64,000 nucleotides of DNA from an alpha proteobacterium SCGC AAA028-C07 (lineage in GTDB: Bacteria > Pseudomonadota > Alphaproteobacteria > Pelagibacterales > Pelagibacteraceae). The stretch covers positions 62,001-126,000 of the forward strand of contig ATTB01000001.1 in NCBI GenBank assembly GCA_000419465.1, written 5' to 3'. The notes below the pieces were generated by a model that was not told the origin of the DNA, did no database searches, and saw only the letters and a program-made list of their open reading frames with translations. A program made the translations under genes and the position numbers. Positions 40,699 through 49,527 of this stretch are shown here, one piece after another (position 1 is the stretch's first letter; each line of letters begins with the position of its first letter).

Positions 40699-43362
40699 AT
40701 GAGTAAAATTAACTCTTTTAAGTCTAAAAAAACAATTAAAGTTAATGGAAAAGATTATGTTATTTATAGTTTAACTGAAGCTGAGAAGAATGGACTTAAA
40801 GATATAAGTAAACTTCCAAAGTCTCTAAAAGTTTTATTAGAAAATTTACTTCGATACGAAGACAATAACACAGTAGATAAAAATCAAATTAACGCCATTC
40901 AAAGTTGGTTAAAAACAAAAACTTCAGATACTGAAATTGCATATAGGCCAGCTCGAGTTTTAATGCAGGACTATACAGGAATTCCAGCAGTTGCAGATTT
41001 AGCTGCAATGCGGGATGCAGTTAAAGCAAAAAATAAAGATCCAAAAAACATTAATCCATTATCGCAAGTAGATTTAGTTATCGATCACTCAGTGATGGTT
41101 GATAATTATGCAAATAAAGATTCATTTGACTTAAACGTTGAAAAAGAATTTTCAAGAAATGGTGAAAGATATTCATTTTTAAAATGGGGTCAGCAAGCAT
41201 TTAATAATTTTAAAGTGGTTCCTCCAGGAACAGGAATTTGTCATCAAGTAAATTTAGAATATTTATCAAAAGTAGTTTGGTCTTCAGAAGTAAACGGAGA
41301 GTTAACTGTTTATCCTGATACTTTAGTAGGAACAGATAGTCACACAACAATGGTCAACGGTCTTTCGGTTCTTGGCTGGGGAGTTGGTGGAATTGAAGCT
41401 GAAGCTGTCATGTTAGGGCAGCCTATTTCAATGTTAATTCCAGAAGTTGTTGGGTTTGAAGTTAAAGGAAAATTACCAGAAGGTACAACAGCAACGGATT
41501 TAGTTTTGACAGTTACACAAATGTTAAGAAAAAAAGGAGTAGTTGGAAAATTTGTGGAGTTTTATGGCGAAGGTTTAAAAAATTTATCACTTGCAGACAG
41601 AGCAACCATTGCAAACATGGCACCAGAATATGGAGCGACATGCGGATTTTTCCCAATTGATGAAGAGACGTTAAAATATTTAGAATTTACTGGAAGAGAT
41701 AAAGACTTAATTAAACTTATAGAAATTTATGCGAAAGAGCAGGGACTATGGACAAGCTCAGGCATGGTATTTACGGATACTTTAAGTTTAGATGTAAGTA
41801 CAGTAGTTCCAACAATTGCAGGACCAAAACGTCCACAAGATAAAGTTTTATTAACGGATGCTGCAAAAGATTTTGATAGAAACTTTAAAGAGACAATCAA
41901 AAGAACTGCGTTAAAAGAATATGCGGTTGAAAATGCAAATTATAAATTAAAAGATGGAAATATAGTAATCGCTGCAATTACATCTTGTACAAATACTTCT
42001 AACCCTAGTGTTTTAATTGCTGCAGGACTTCTTGCTAAAAAAGCAATTGAAAAAGGATTGTCCTCAAAACCTTGGGTTAAAACTTCACTAGCTCCTGGTT
42101 CTAAAGTTGTAACAGACTATTTAGAAAAAGCAGGATTAGATACTTATCTTAATCAATTAGGTTTTAATTTAGTAGGTTATGGTTGTACGACTTGTATTGG
42201 AAACTCTGGACCATTGAATGAAAATATTAATAATGCAATTTCAAAAGGCGAATTATACGTAGCATCAATTCTTTCAGGAAATAGAAATTTTGAAGGACGA
42301 GTACATCCGCAAGTTAAAGCAAATTACTTAGCTTCACCTCCACTTGTTGTAGCTTACGCTATTGCAGGTTCGATGACGTTTGATCTTTATAAAGATTCAC
42401 TTGGCAAAGATAAGAGTGGCAAAGATGTATTCTTAAAAGATATTTGGCCTTCTAATAAAGAGATTGCAGATACGATCTTAACTTCAATTACAGCGCAGAT
42501 GTATAGATCTCGTTATGATAACGTATCAGAAGGCCCTGAGAGCTGGCAGAAAATTAAAACAGTAGCTAGTAGCATTTATGATTGGGATGAAAAATCAACT
42601 TATGTAAAACGTCCGCCGTTCTTTGAAAACTTACCTGATAAACCGGAAGGATTTAAAGCAATTAAAAATGCAAGACCTCTTCTTATATTAGCAGATTCAA
42701 TAACAACGGATCATATATCTCCAGCAGGATCTATTCAAAAGTCTGGACCCACAGGTGATTATTTTATGCAGCATCAAGTATTGCAAAAAGACTTTAACTC
42801 TTATGGAGCAAGAAGAGGAAATCATGAAGTTATGATGAGAGGAACATTTGCAAATATCAGAATTAAAAATGAAATGGCACCAGGTACAGAAGGTGGAGTT
42901 ACAATGCTTCATCCTGATAAAAAATTAATGCCAGTTTTTGATGCTTCTATGGAATATCAAAAAAGAAAGGTAGATCTTATTGTAATCGCAGGTAAAGAAT
43001 ATGGAACAGGATCGTCACGTGATTGGGCAGCAAAAGGTACAAAACTTTTAGGAGTTAAAGCTGTTATTGCAGAAAGTTTTGAAAGAATTCATAGATCTAA
43101 TCTAGTTGGCATGGGAATTTTACCTCTTCAATTTAAAGAAGGTTTTTCTAGAAAAACTTTAAATCTAAAAGGATCTGAAATTATAAATATTCTAAATGTT
43201 GAAAAAGGTTTAAAACCTAGAGAAGAAGTAACCGTTGAATTTTTATATGAAGATGGAAGCTCTAAGAAAATCAATGTTCTTTCTAGAATTGATACTGATA
43301 ATGAAATTGAATATTATAAGCATGGTGGTATTCTTCAGTACGTTCTAAGAAACATGGCTTAG
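40699..43362 (+). CDS. acnA: aconitate hydratase A
   Basis: Aconitase isomerises citrate and isocitrate in the TCA cycle. The 4Fe-4S ligands are C430 in TSCTNTSNPS, and C496 and C499 in GCTTCIGNSG. DTLVGTDSHTTMVNGL near residue 210 and EYGTGSSRDWAAKG near 770 match the AcnA/IRP1 class. The length of 887 residues is typical. It begins only 15 bp after the DUF1850 gene, with no room for an ordinary promoter, so it may be read from the TRAP operon. Confidence 0.97.
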   Translation: MSKINSFKSKKTIKVNGKDYVIYSLTEAEKNGLKDISKLPKSLKVLLENLLRYEDNNTVDKNQINAIQSWLKTKTSDTEIAYRPARVLMQDYTGIPAVADLAAMRDAVKAKNKDPKNINPLSQVDLVIDHSVMVDNYANKDSFDLNVEKEFSRNGERYSFLKWGQQAFNNFKVVPPGTGICHQVNLEYLSKVVWSSEVNGELTVYPDTLVGTDSHTTMVNGLSVLGWGVGGIEAEAVMLGQPISMLIPEVVGFEVKGKLPEGTTATDLVLTVTQMLRKKGVVGKFVEFYGEGLKNLSLADRATIANMAPEYGATCGFFPIDEETLKYLEFTGRDKDLIKLIEIYAKEQGLWTSSGMVFTDTLSLDVSTVVPTIAGPKRPQDKVLLTDAAKDFDRNFKETIKRTALKEYAVENANYKLKDGNIVIAAITSCTNTSNPSVLIAAGLLAKKAIEKGLSSKPWVKTSLAPGSKVVTDYLEKAGLDTYLNQLGFNLVGYGCTTCIGNSGPLNENINNAISKGELYVASILSGNRNFEGRVHPQVKANYLASPPLVVAYAIAGSMTFDLYKDSLGKDKSGKDVFLKDIWPSNKEIADTILTSITAQMYRSRYDNVSEGPESWQKIKTVASSIYDWDEKSTYVKRPPFFENLPDKPEGFKAIKNARPLLILADSITTDHISPAGSIQKSGPTGDYFMQHQVLQKDFNSYGARRGNHEVMMRGTFANIRIKNEMAPGTEGGVTMLHPDKKLMPVFDASMEYQKRKVDLIVIAGKEYGTGSSRDWAAKGTKLLGVKAVIAESFERIHRSNLVGMGILPLQFKEGFSRKTLNLKGSEIINILNVEKGLKPREEVTVEFLYEDGSSKKINVLSRIDTDNEIEYYKHGGILQYVLRNMA

Positions 43363-43363
43363 A

Positions 43364-43469
43364 TTATCCACATACACCCTTAAAAGTAGAAAATTTGATT
43401 CAAAATGGAATCAAAAGGGAATCAAAACGAGAACATTTATCAAATATTGCTGTTATTTTATGTGGGTAA
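43364..43469. repeat. intergenic block with DnaA-box-like inverted ends and an 11-bp triple repeat
   Basis: The 108-bp gap between the converging acnA and rhomboid genes is bounded by TTATCCACATA (43364-43374) and its near-complement TATGTGGGTAA (43459-43469, one mismatch). The first contains a perfect DnaA box TTATCCACA. Inside, three 11-bp units GATTCAAAATG, GAATCAAAAGG and GAATCAAAACG run head to tail (43397-43429). The block is much too small and too simple for a normal replication origin. A role in termination or protein binding is possible. Confidence 0.5.
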
Positions 43470-43470
43470 C

Positions 43471-44208
43471 TTAGTCCTGTATCCAGGGGTTTTTTTTCTT
43501 ACCGTCTTTTTCGTTAAGAGCTTTAAAGAATGGTTTCTGAGGAATTAAAAAGTTGCCAAAGAAAAACATCACAGCAGCTCCAAATACAAACCCACCTATA
43601 TGAGCTCCGTAAGCAACTCCACCCTGACCAGAGCTTCCACTCGAGCTAATAAATTGTAGAATAAACCAAAATCCCAAAACGAACATTGCAGGAATTCTCA
43701 CCATTTGAGTAAAAAATCCAAATGGTATTAATACCAAAACTTTATTCCTTGGGTATCTGACCATATAAGCGCCTAGTACTCCGCTAATTGCTCCACTTGC
43801 CCCAACCATTGGGATAGTTGAGTTTACATTTAAATAAACCTGAGTCATTGCAGCTGCAACGCCTGATGCTAAGTAAAATAAAATAAATTTTACTTTTCCA
43901 AGATCATCTTCAATATTGTCAGCAAAAATCCACATATAAAGCATATTTCCTATTAAATGCATAAAACCTCCATGCATAAACATTGACGTAATCAAAGTAA
44001 GATACGGATCAATTTTATTTAGATCGTTTGGTAAAGTTTCGGTACCAAGAAGGGAGGCCGGAATCACTCCATAAGAATAAAATAAACTTCCATTATTAAA
44101 ACCAGGAGAACTTATTTGTATTAAAAAAACTACAACGCAAATTCCTATTATTGTGTAACTTAGTATTGGAGTTGAGAGGGTACTGTTTTCGTCTTTTAAT
44201 GGGATCAC
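43471..44208 (-). CDS. rhomboid-family intramembrane serine protease
   Basis: Rhomboids cut membrane-spanning substrates within the bilayer. The 245-residue protein has about six membrane helices. The nucleophile is S139 in GASGAISGVLGAY, the catalytic histidine is H203 in YGAHIGGFVFG, and the helix-2 motif FMHGGFMHLIGNMLYMW carries the conserved histidine and asparagine. Substrates cannot be predicted. It follows aroC by 3 bp on the same strand, so the two are likely co-transcribed. Confidence 0.92.
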   Translation of the reverse strand: MIPLKDENSTLSTPILSYTIIGICVVVFLIQISSPGFNNGSLFYSYGVIPASLLGTETLPNDLNKIDPYLTLITSMFMHGGFMHLIGNMLYMWIFADNIEDDLGKVKFILFYLASGVAAAMTQVYLNVNSTIPMVGASGAISGVLGAYMVRYPRNKVLVLIPFGFFTQMVRIPAMFVLGFWFILQFISSSGSSGQGGVAYGAHIGGFVFGAAVMFFFGNFLIPQKPFFKALNEKDGKKKNPWIQD

Positions 44209-44211
44209 AAA

Positions 44212-45297
44212 CTAGTTACCGCATTGTGCTCGGTGCATCATCAAATGATCTAGTAGAATGCATGCAAGCATAGCTTCACCAATTGGAACAGCGCGAATTC
44301 CAACACAAGGATCATGTCTGCCACGAACAGAAATTTTTGTATTTTTTCCTTTAGTATCAATAGTGTCACGAGTATTTAAAATTGAAGATGTTGGTTTAAC
44401 TGCAAATGATGCAATAATTTCTTGTCCTGTAGAAATTCCACCTAAAATTCCACCTGCATTATTAGATAAGAATTTTGCTTTACCGCTTTTAGATCTTATT
44501 TCATCAGAATTAGTTTCGCCTGTTAAGCTCGCAGCATTCATTCCAGCGCCAATGTTCACACCTTTAACTGCATTGATACTCATAAGTCCTGCAGCAATAT
44601 CTTGATCAAGCTTTGAATAAATAGGAGCACCCAGTCCAACTGGAACTCCTTTAGCTCTAAGTTCAATAACAGCACCACATGAACTTCCAGCTTTTCTAAT
44701 ATCTAATAAGTATTGCTCCCACACAGGCACAGTTTCTTTATCAGGACAAAAGAAAGGATTTTTTCTAATTTCTTTATCATTCCAAAGATTATGATCAATC
44801 ATCAATGGACCTATTTGCGTAACCCCACCAACGATGGAGAATTTTTTTCCAAGCAATTTATTTAAAACAACTTTAGCAATGGCACCAGCTGCAACTCGCG
44901 AAGCAGTTTCTCTAGCAGATTGCCTTCCGCCACCTCTAAAGTCACGGTTTCCGTACTTCATAAAGTAAGTAAAATCGGCGTGTCCTGGTCTAAATTTATC
45001 TTTAATACTTTCATAATCTCTAGACTTAGTATCCTCATTAAAGATGATCATTGAAATCGGAGTTCCAGTAGTTTTTCCTTGAAACACTCCAGATAATATT
45101 TGCACCTGATCTTTCTCTTTTCTTTGAGTTACGAATTTTGACTGACCAGGTCTTCTTTTGTTTAATTCGATTTGAATGTCTTTTTCAGAAATGACTATAT
45201 TTGGAGGACAACCATCAACTACACAGCCGATTGCCGGACCATGGGATTCTCCCCATGTAGTAAATCTAAATAGCTTTCCAAAAGTATTAAATGACAT
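44212..45297 (-). CDS. aroC: chorismate synthase
   Basis: AroC makes chorismate from 5-enolpyruvylshikimate 3-phosphate with reduced FMN, the last step of the shikimate pathway. Signatures include [23 protein letters not shown] at the N-terminus (about residues 10-32), [29 protein letters not shown] near 105-133, and [19 protein letters not shown] near 325. The length of 361 residues is standard. It is divergent from pdxH across a 33-bp gap, which must hold both promoters. Confidence 0.97.
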   Translation of the reverse strand: MSFNTFGKLFRFTTWGESHGPAIGCVVDGCPPNIVISEKDIQIELNKRRPGQSKFVTQRKEKDQVQILSGVFQGKTTGTPISMIIFNEDTKSRDYESIKDKFRPGHADFTYFMKYGNRDFRGGGRQSARETASRVAAGAIAKVVLNKLLGKKFSIVGGVTQIGPLMIDHNLWNDKEIRKNPFFCPDKETVPVWEQYLLDIRKAGSSCGAVIELRAKGVPVGLGAPIYSKLDQDIAAGLMSINAVKGVNIGAGMNAASLTGETNSDEIRSKSGKAKFLSNNAGGILGGISTGQEIIASFAVKPTSSILNTRDTIDTKGKNTKISVRGRHDPCVGIRAVPIGEAMLACILLDHLMMHRAQCGN

Positions 45298-45330
45298 TAA
45301 ATATATTTTATAGGGTATTTTTAGTTATTT

Positions 45331-45966
45331 ATGAATCAAAAAAAATATAAAACAAACAAACTTGGACTGAATACGTGTTTTCTTGATAAGAAAAATCCAT
45401 TTGAGCTATTCAAGGCATGGATGACTAAAGCAAAAAAAACAGAAATTAATGATCCAAATGCTCTAGCCCTTGCGACAGTGAATCGTAATAAACAACCATC
45501 TGTTCGTATGGTTCTTTTAAAAGGATTAACAAATGCAGAGTTTGTTTTTTATACAAATTTAAAAAGTAAAAAAAGCAGCGAATTAAAAAGCAATCCAAAA
45601 GCTTCCATGTGCTTTCATTGGAAAAGTATAAGAAGACAAATAAGAGTTGATGGAACTATTAAAAAAGTTTCAAATAAAGCTGCTGATCAATATTTTAATA
45701 CAAGACCTTATGGCAGTAGAATTGGCGCATGGGCATCGATACAATCAACTCCTATGGAATCCAAGTTAGATTTAATTAAAAGAATTGAAGAATATAAAAA
45801 AAAGTTTCCAATTCATAAAAAAGTTCCAAGACCCTCTCATTGGTCGGGCTGGGCTCTAAAAGCAAATGAAGTTGAATTTTGGTTGGACGGTGATAATAGA
45901 ATTCATGAAAGACTTAGATATAAAAAATCTGGGTCTAGATGGATAAAAGAAATTTTATACCCTTAA
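45331..45966 (+). CDS. pdxH: pyridoxamine 5'-phosphate oxidase
   Basis: PdxH oxidises pyridoxine or pyridoxamine phosphate to pyridoxal phosphate using FMN. The FMN-binding segment RMVLLKG...FVFYTNLKSKKSSEL (about residues 58-86), the RRQIRVDGT strand and the C-terminal WSGWALKANEVEFWLDG...RIHERLRY are diagnostic. The length of 211 residues fits. PLP made here serves enzymes elsewhere in the window, such as MetZ and GcvP. The SbtA-like gene follows after 14 bp. Confidence 0.95.
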   Translation: MNQKKYKTNKLGLNTCFLDKKNPFELFKAWMTKAKKTEINDPNALALATVNRNKQPSVRMVLLKGLTNAEFVFYTNLKSKKSSELKSNPKASMCFHWKSIRRQIRVDGTIKKVSNKAADQYFNTRPYGSRIGAWASIQSTPMESKLDLIKRIEEYKKKFPIHKKVPRPSHWSGWALKANEVEFWLDGDNRIHERLRYKKSGSRWIKEILYP

Positions 45967-45980
45967 GAATTTATAAATAA

Positions 45981-46922
45981 ATGCAAAATATCCTAGATCC
46001 AGCAATTTTATTTTTTATCTTTGGAGTTTTTGCAGGCGCTGTTAAATCTAATTTAGAAATTCCTCCAGCAATTACAAAATTTTTATCATTATATCTTTTA
46101 ATGGCCCTGGGTTTAAAAGGTGGATTTGCTTTACAAAAATCAGGATTAACAATTGATATAGCAAAAACTTTATCTATTGCTGTTATGCTTGCAATTGTAA
46201 TTCCCATACTTGGATATTATTTTCTAAAAAAAAAATTAAATAGTTATGACGCAGCAGCAATTGCAGCAACGTATGGTTCAGTAAGCGCTGTTACTTTCAT
46301 TACAGCCAGTCAATTTTTAGATCAAAACCAAATTACTTATGGAGGTCATATGGCGGCAGCAATGGCGCTAATGGAATCTCCAGCAATTATTCTTGCTGTT
46401 ATTTTAGCAAGTGCTGCAAAATCTAATAAAAAACATAGTTCTCTAAGTTTGTTACACAAATCTTTTACTGACGGGGCACAATTACTTTTAATCGGGGCAA
46501 TGATTGTAGGTCTTTTTGCTGGTGCTACAGGAGAGAGAATTATGGCGCCTTTCTCAATTGATTTATTTAAGGGGATGCTTGCATTCTTCTTACTAGATAT
46601 GGGACTGATGGTTGCTAAAAATTTTAAACAAGTTTTAAATAAACCTATTTATGTTTTGGTCTACGGAGTATTTGCCCCGCCTATTCATGCGTTATTAGCT
46701 TTATTAATATGCAAGATTGCTGGCGTTGATTTAGGTGAGACAATTCTTTTAATGATTTTATCTGCTAGCGCTTCATACATTGCGGTACCAGCAGCATTAA
46801 AATATGCATTACCACAGGCCAATCCATCGCTTTATTTTGGAATGTCACTAGGATTAACTTTTCCAATAAATATTATAATTGGAATTCCGCTTTACACCTA
46901 TATTGCTAAATTATTTTTTTAG
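45981..46922 (+). CDS. SbtA-like sodium-dependent bicarbonate transporter
   Basis: A 313-residue membrane protein with about ten helices in two inverted halves. The N-terminus LDPAILFFIFGVFAGAVKSNLEIPPAITKFLSLYLLMALGLKGG matches the DUF897/SbtA family, whose cyanobacterial members import bicarbonate with Na+; the second half ASASYIAVPAALKYALPQANPSLYFGMSLGLTFPINI also fits. No SbtB-type PII partner is encoded beside it. In a heterotroph it may feed carboxylases, though another anion is possible. Confidence 0.82.
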   Translation: MQNILDPAILFFIFGVFAGAVKSNLEIPPAITKFLSLYLLMALGLKGGFALQKSGLTIDIAKTLSIAVMLAIVIPILGYYFLKKKLNSYDAAAIAATYGSVSAVTFITASQFLDQNQITYGGHMAAAMALMESPAIILAVILASAAKSNKKHSSLSLLHKSFTDGAQLLLIGAMIVGLFAGATGERIMAPFSIDLFKGMLAFFLLDMGLMVAKNFKQVLNKPIYVLVYGVFAPPIHALLALLICKIAGVDLGETILLMILSASASYIAVPAALKYALPQANPSLYFGMSLGLTFPINIIIGIPLYTYIAKLFF

Positions 46923-46939
46923 AAGATAAAATTTTAAGA

Positions 46940-47704
46940 TTATTTAACTCGGTTATATATTTTATCAAAACCTTTATTTAAATTTTTAAATATTCCGGAT
47001 TTTTTGGCTCTCATTAAAAGTTCTTCGTTAATTCCACCTTTGGTTTGAAATTCTTTAACCATTTTATCTATTGAATAATTAGAATTTTTTATAAGTTCAT
47101 TATTTAACGCTCTAAATAAATGATTTATATATTCTTTTGATTTATTTTGATTGATTCTATTTTTTACAAACCATTTATGAGCAGTATTAAATATTTCAAG
47201 ATATGTTGCCATAAATGAAGTCATTACCCATAATTTTTTATTTTCATTTTCATTACTTGTTGAAATAACTTTTCCAAGTTTGTTAAAAAAGTTTTCAATA
47301 GTTTTATTCTTTGGATATATAATAATAGGTCCAAGATTGTATTTAATCATAGGAAGAGGAGCTATTTTAAATATTTGTTTAGCAGGAAATATTATTTTTT
47401 TAAGTTCTTGGTTATGAATTGTAGACATAAAGTTCAAAACTATGTGATTTTTTTTAAACTTTAATTTTTTTAATATCTGCTTTCCAACTTTTGGAGTGAT
47501 AGAAAGCACAACCCAATTAGATTTATCTAATACATCTTGATTAGATTTTGCAATTTTGATTTTTTTAAATTTATTTCTTAAAGAGTTAGTATTTTGTCTG
47601 TTTTTTGGAGAAAGAATAATCTCTTTAATGTTTATTTTTGTATTAAAAATTCCCTCAATAACTGAAGTTGCTATCTTTCCAACACCAATAAAACCTAATT
47701 TCAT
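46940..47704 (-). CDS. pyrroline-5-carboxylate reductase-like protein
   Basis: A 254-residue protein with an N-terminal NAD(P)-binding Rossmann motif GFIGVGKIATSVIEG (residues 4-18). The ProC-like arrangement continues with IILSPKNRQNTNSLRNKF and VVLSITPKVGKQILKKL. The C-terminal dimerisation helices are present, but the usual ProC end motif (TSPGGTT) appears only as FQTKGGINEELL. It may be a proline synthesis enzyme or a divergent paralogue acting on another imine; I do not assign the symbol. It is divergent from the gcv operon. Confidence 0.7.
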   Translation of the reverse strand: MKLGFIGVGKIATSVIEGIFNTKINIKEIILSPKNRQNTNSLRNKFKKIKIAKSNQDVLDKSNWVVLSITPKVGKQILKKLKFKKNHIVLNFMSTIHNQELKKIIFPAKQIFKIAPLPMIKYNLGPIIIYPKNKTIENFFNKLGKVISTSNENENKKLWVMTSFMATYLEIFNTAHKWFVKNRINQNKSKEYINHLFRALNNELIKNSNYSIDKMVKEFQTKGGINEELLMRAKKSGIFKNLNKGFDKIYNRVK

Positions 47705-47809
47705 ATTTTTAAAAACTTGTTTAAATTAGATATACTACTCTTAGGTGTAATTATATCATTAGTAAAACTTTTGTTTTCCACAGCATTATATTTATTACTA
47801 TGATTCAAA

Positions 47810-47839
47810 TTGACTTTTAACATCGCTTAAAGGCATATT
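47810..47839 (+). promoter_or_regulatory. gcv operon promoter
   Basis: TTGACT (47810-47815) and CATATT (47834-47839) are 18 bp apart and lie just upstream of the glycine riboswitch, so transcription would begin near 47846. The -35 hexamer is identical to those before mraZ and metF. Confidence 0.6.
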
Positions 47840-47845
47840 GGATTC

Positions 47846-48012
47846 GTAGGGAAGAGACCTCTCGTAGGCACCGAAGGAGCAACAGCCCAGGAAACTCTCA
47901 GGTAAAAGGACCTTACAATTATATAACTCTGGAAAGAAAGTTTAAAACTTCACCGACGGAGCAACACTCTCAGGTAAACATACAGATGGGCTGCTTAAAT
48001 TAGGAGTTATAT
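47846..48012 (+). promoter_or_regulatory. tandem glycine riboswitch
   Basis: Two glycine aptamers lie in series. The first (about 47846-47915) has AGAGACC...GGCACCGAAGGAGCAA and ACTCTCAGGTAAAAGGAC. The second (about 47925-47990) has CTGGAAAG, CACCGACGGAGCAA and ACTCTCAGGTAAACATACAGA. These are the conserved core strings of the class. ATATAACTC (47921-47929), at the base of the second aptamer, is perfectly complementary to GAGTTATAT (48004-48012), which overlaps the gcvT Shine-Dalgarno GGAG (48003-48006). Glycine riboswitches on gcvT are generally ON switches that let glycine induce its own breakdown. Confidence 0.93.
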
Positions 48013-48019
48013 AATATTT

Positions 48020-49144
48020 ATGAGTGCGGCTAATACAGAATTAAAACAAACTGGCAAAACCTCGCTATACGAGTTTCATAAAAATTCTGGCGCTAAACTT
48101 GTAAATTTTGCAGGTTATGAAATGCCCATTCAATATCAAGATGGGATTATTCAAGAGCATACACATACAAGAAATTCTATAGGAATTTTTGACGTTTCGC
48201 ACATGGGTCAATTAAAGATAGAATGTAGTAGCAGTATTTTTCCTTATCTTGAAAAAATAATTCCATTAGACTTTTCCGCAATTGAAAATAATCAATCTAA
48301 ATATTCATTTCTACTAAATGACAAAGGTGGAATCGAAGATGATTTAATTGTAACCAAGGTTGATACAGGAATTAAGATAGTACTGAATGCAGCATGCAAA
48401 GATAATGACGCGAAAATTATTAAAGATTCAATAGGCGAGGGTTTTACTGCCGTTCTAAGAGATGATTTGTCGTTAATTGCAATTCAAGGACCCAAAGCAG
48501 TAGATGCTATGGAAAAAATTTTTAAAGATATTTCAAAACTTAATTTTATGTACGGAAATTATTTTGAGTATAATAAGAAAAAAATTTTTATAACAAGATC
48601 AGGGTATACTGGCGAGGATGGTTTTGAAGTTTCTATAAAAAATGAAGATGTTCAAGATTTAACTCAAGATATTATGAGAGTGTCTGATGCAAAACTTATA
48701 GGGCTTGGTGCAAGAGACTCATTAAGATTAGAAGCCGGACTTTGTTTATATGGTCATGATATTGATACCAAAACTACTCCGGTTGAAGGTGCTTTGTCTT
48801 GGGCAATTCCTAAAACAAAAAAAGAAAAAGGTGGATTTTTAGGAGACAAAATAATTTTAGATCAAATTAAAAATAAGCCTAAAAAAATTAGGGTTGGAAT
48901 AAGACCGGAAGGTAAAATTATTGCAAGAGAGGGCACAAGGATTTTCTCAAACGATCAAAAAGAAATAGGACATGTAACTAGTGGAGGTTTCGGCCCAAGC
49001 GTGAACGGACCGATTGCCATGGGATATGTTGATTATGATCAATCAAAAGAGGGTACGAAAGTAATCTTGAAAGTTAGAGAAAATATGGTGCAAGGAGTTG
49101 TTAGCAAACTTCCTTTTTATAAAAAAAGTTACGTAAAAAATTGA
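48020..49144 (+). CDS. gcvT: glycine cleavage system T protein (aminomethyltransferase)
   Basis: GcvT releases ammonia from the aminomethyl-lipoyl group on GcvH and passes the one-carbon unit to tetrahydrofolate. The N-terminal SLYEFHKNSGAKLVNFAGYEMPIQY and the DVSHMGQ motif (about residues 60-66) are typical. RSGYTGEDGFEV near 195, GLGARDSLRLEAGLCLYGHDID near 233 and VTSGGFGPS near 323 are the remaining signatures. The length of 374 residues fits. Its leader holds the tandem glycine riboswitch, and a Shine-Dalgarno GGAG is 13 bp upstream. Confidence 0.96.
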   Translation: MSAANTELKQTGKTSLYEFHKNSGAKLVNFAGYEMPIQYQDGIIQEHTHTRNSIGIFDVSHMGQLKIECSSSIFPYLEKIIPLDFSAIENNQSKYSFLLNDKGGIEDDLIVTKVDTGIKIVLNAACKDNDAKIIKDSIGEGFTAVLRDDLSLIAIQGPKAVDAMEKIFKDISKLNFMYGNYFEYNKKKIFITRSGYTGEDGFEVSIKNEDVQDLTQDIMRVSDAKLIGLGARDSLRLEAGLCLYGHDIDTKTTPVEGALSWAIPKTKKEKGGFLGDKIILDQIKNKPKKIRVGIRPEGKIIAREGTRIFSNDQKEIGHVTSGGFGPSVNGPIAMGYVDYDQSKEGTKVILKVRENMVQGVVSKLPFYKKSYVKN

Positions 49145-49146
49145 AT

Positions 49147-49527
49147 ATGACTGAAAAAAAATACTCAAAGAAACATGAATGGCTGGAAGTAAATGGTAGC
49201 GTTGCAACAGTTGGAATTACAGCGCATGCAGCTTCTCAGTTAGGAGATATTGTATTTGCAGAAGTCCCTGCTGCAGGAAAATCATTTAAAAAAGACGATC
49301 CAGCTGCAGTTGTTGAATCTGTAAAAGCCGCAAGTGATGTTTATTCACCACTTACAGGAGATATCAAAGAGTCCAATCAGGCAATCGTTACAGATCCATC
49401 ACTTGTAAATAAAGATCCAGAAAGTTCAGGTTGGTTTTTTAAAATTACAATAAAAGATCAGAATGAACTTAAAGACTTAATGAACAAGAGTGATTATGAA
49501 AAATATGCAACAGAAAACCCAAATTAA
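49147..49527 (+). CDS. gcvH: glycine cleavage system H protein
   Basis: GcvH carries the lipoyl arm that shuttles the aminomethyl group between GcvP, GcvT and the lipoamide dehydrogenase. The start at ATG 49147 gives 126 residues beginning [15 protein letters not shown]; a TTG at 49141 would add two residues and is less likely. The lipoylated lysine is K60 in [17 protein letters not shown], the exact family context. The gene follows gcvT by 2 bp and touches gcvP at the stop codon. Confidence 0.96.
   Translation: MTEKKYSKKHEWLEVNGSVATVGITAHAASQLGDIVFAEVPAAGKSFKKDDPAAVVESVKAASDVYSPLTGDIKESNQAIVTDPSLVNKDPESSGWFFKITIKDQNELKDLMNKSDYEKYATENPN

Noticed and set aside
43363-43470. Replication origin between acnA and the rhomboid gene
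   Set aside because: Only one perfect and one imperfect DnaA box in 108 bp, no neighbouring origin genes such as dnaA, hemE or parAB, and single boxes are expected by chance at this composition.
47772-47780. TTTTCCACA upstream of gcvT as a DnaA box
   Set aside because: It fits only the relaxed consensus, which by rough estimate should occur about ten times by chance in this window.
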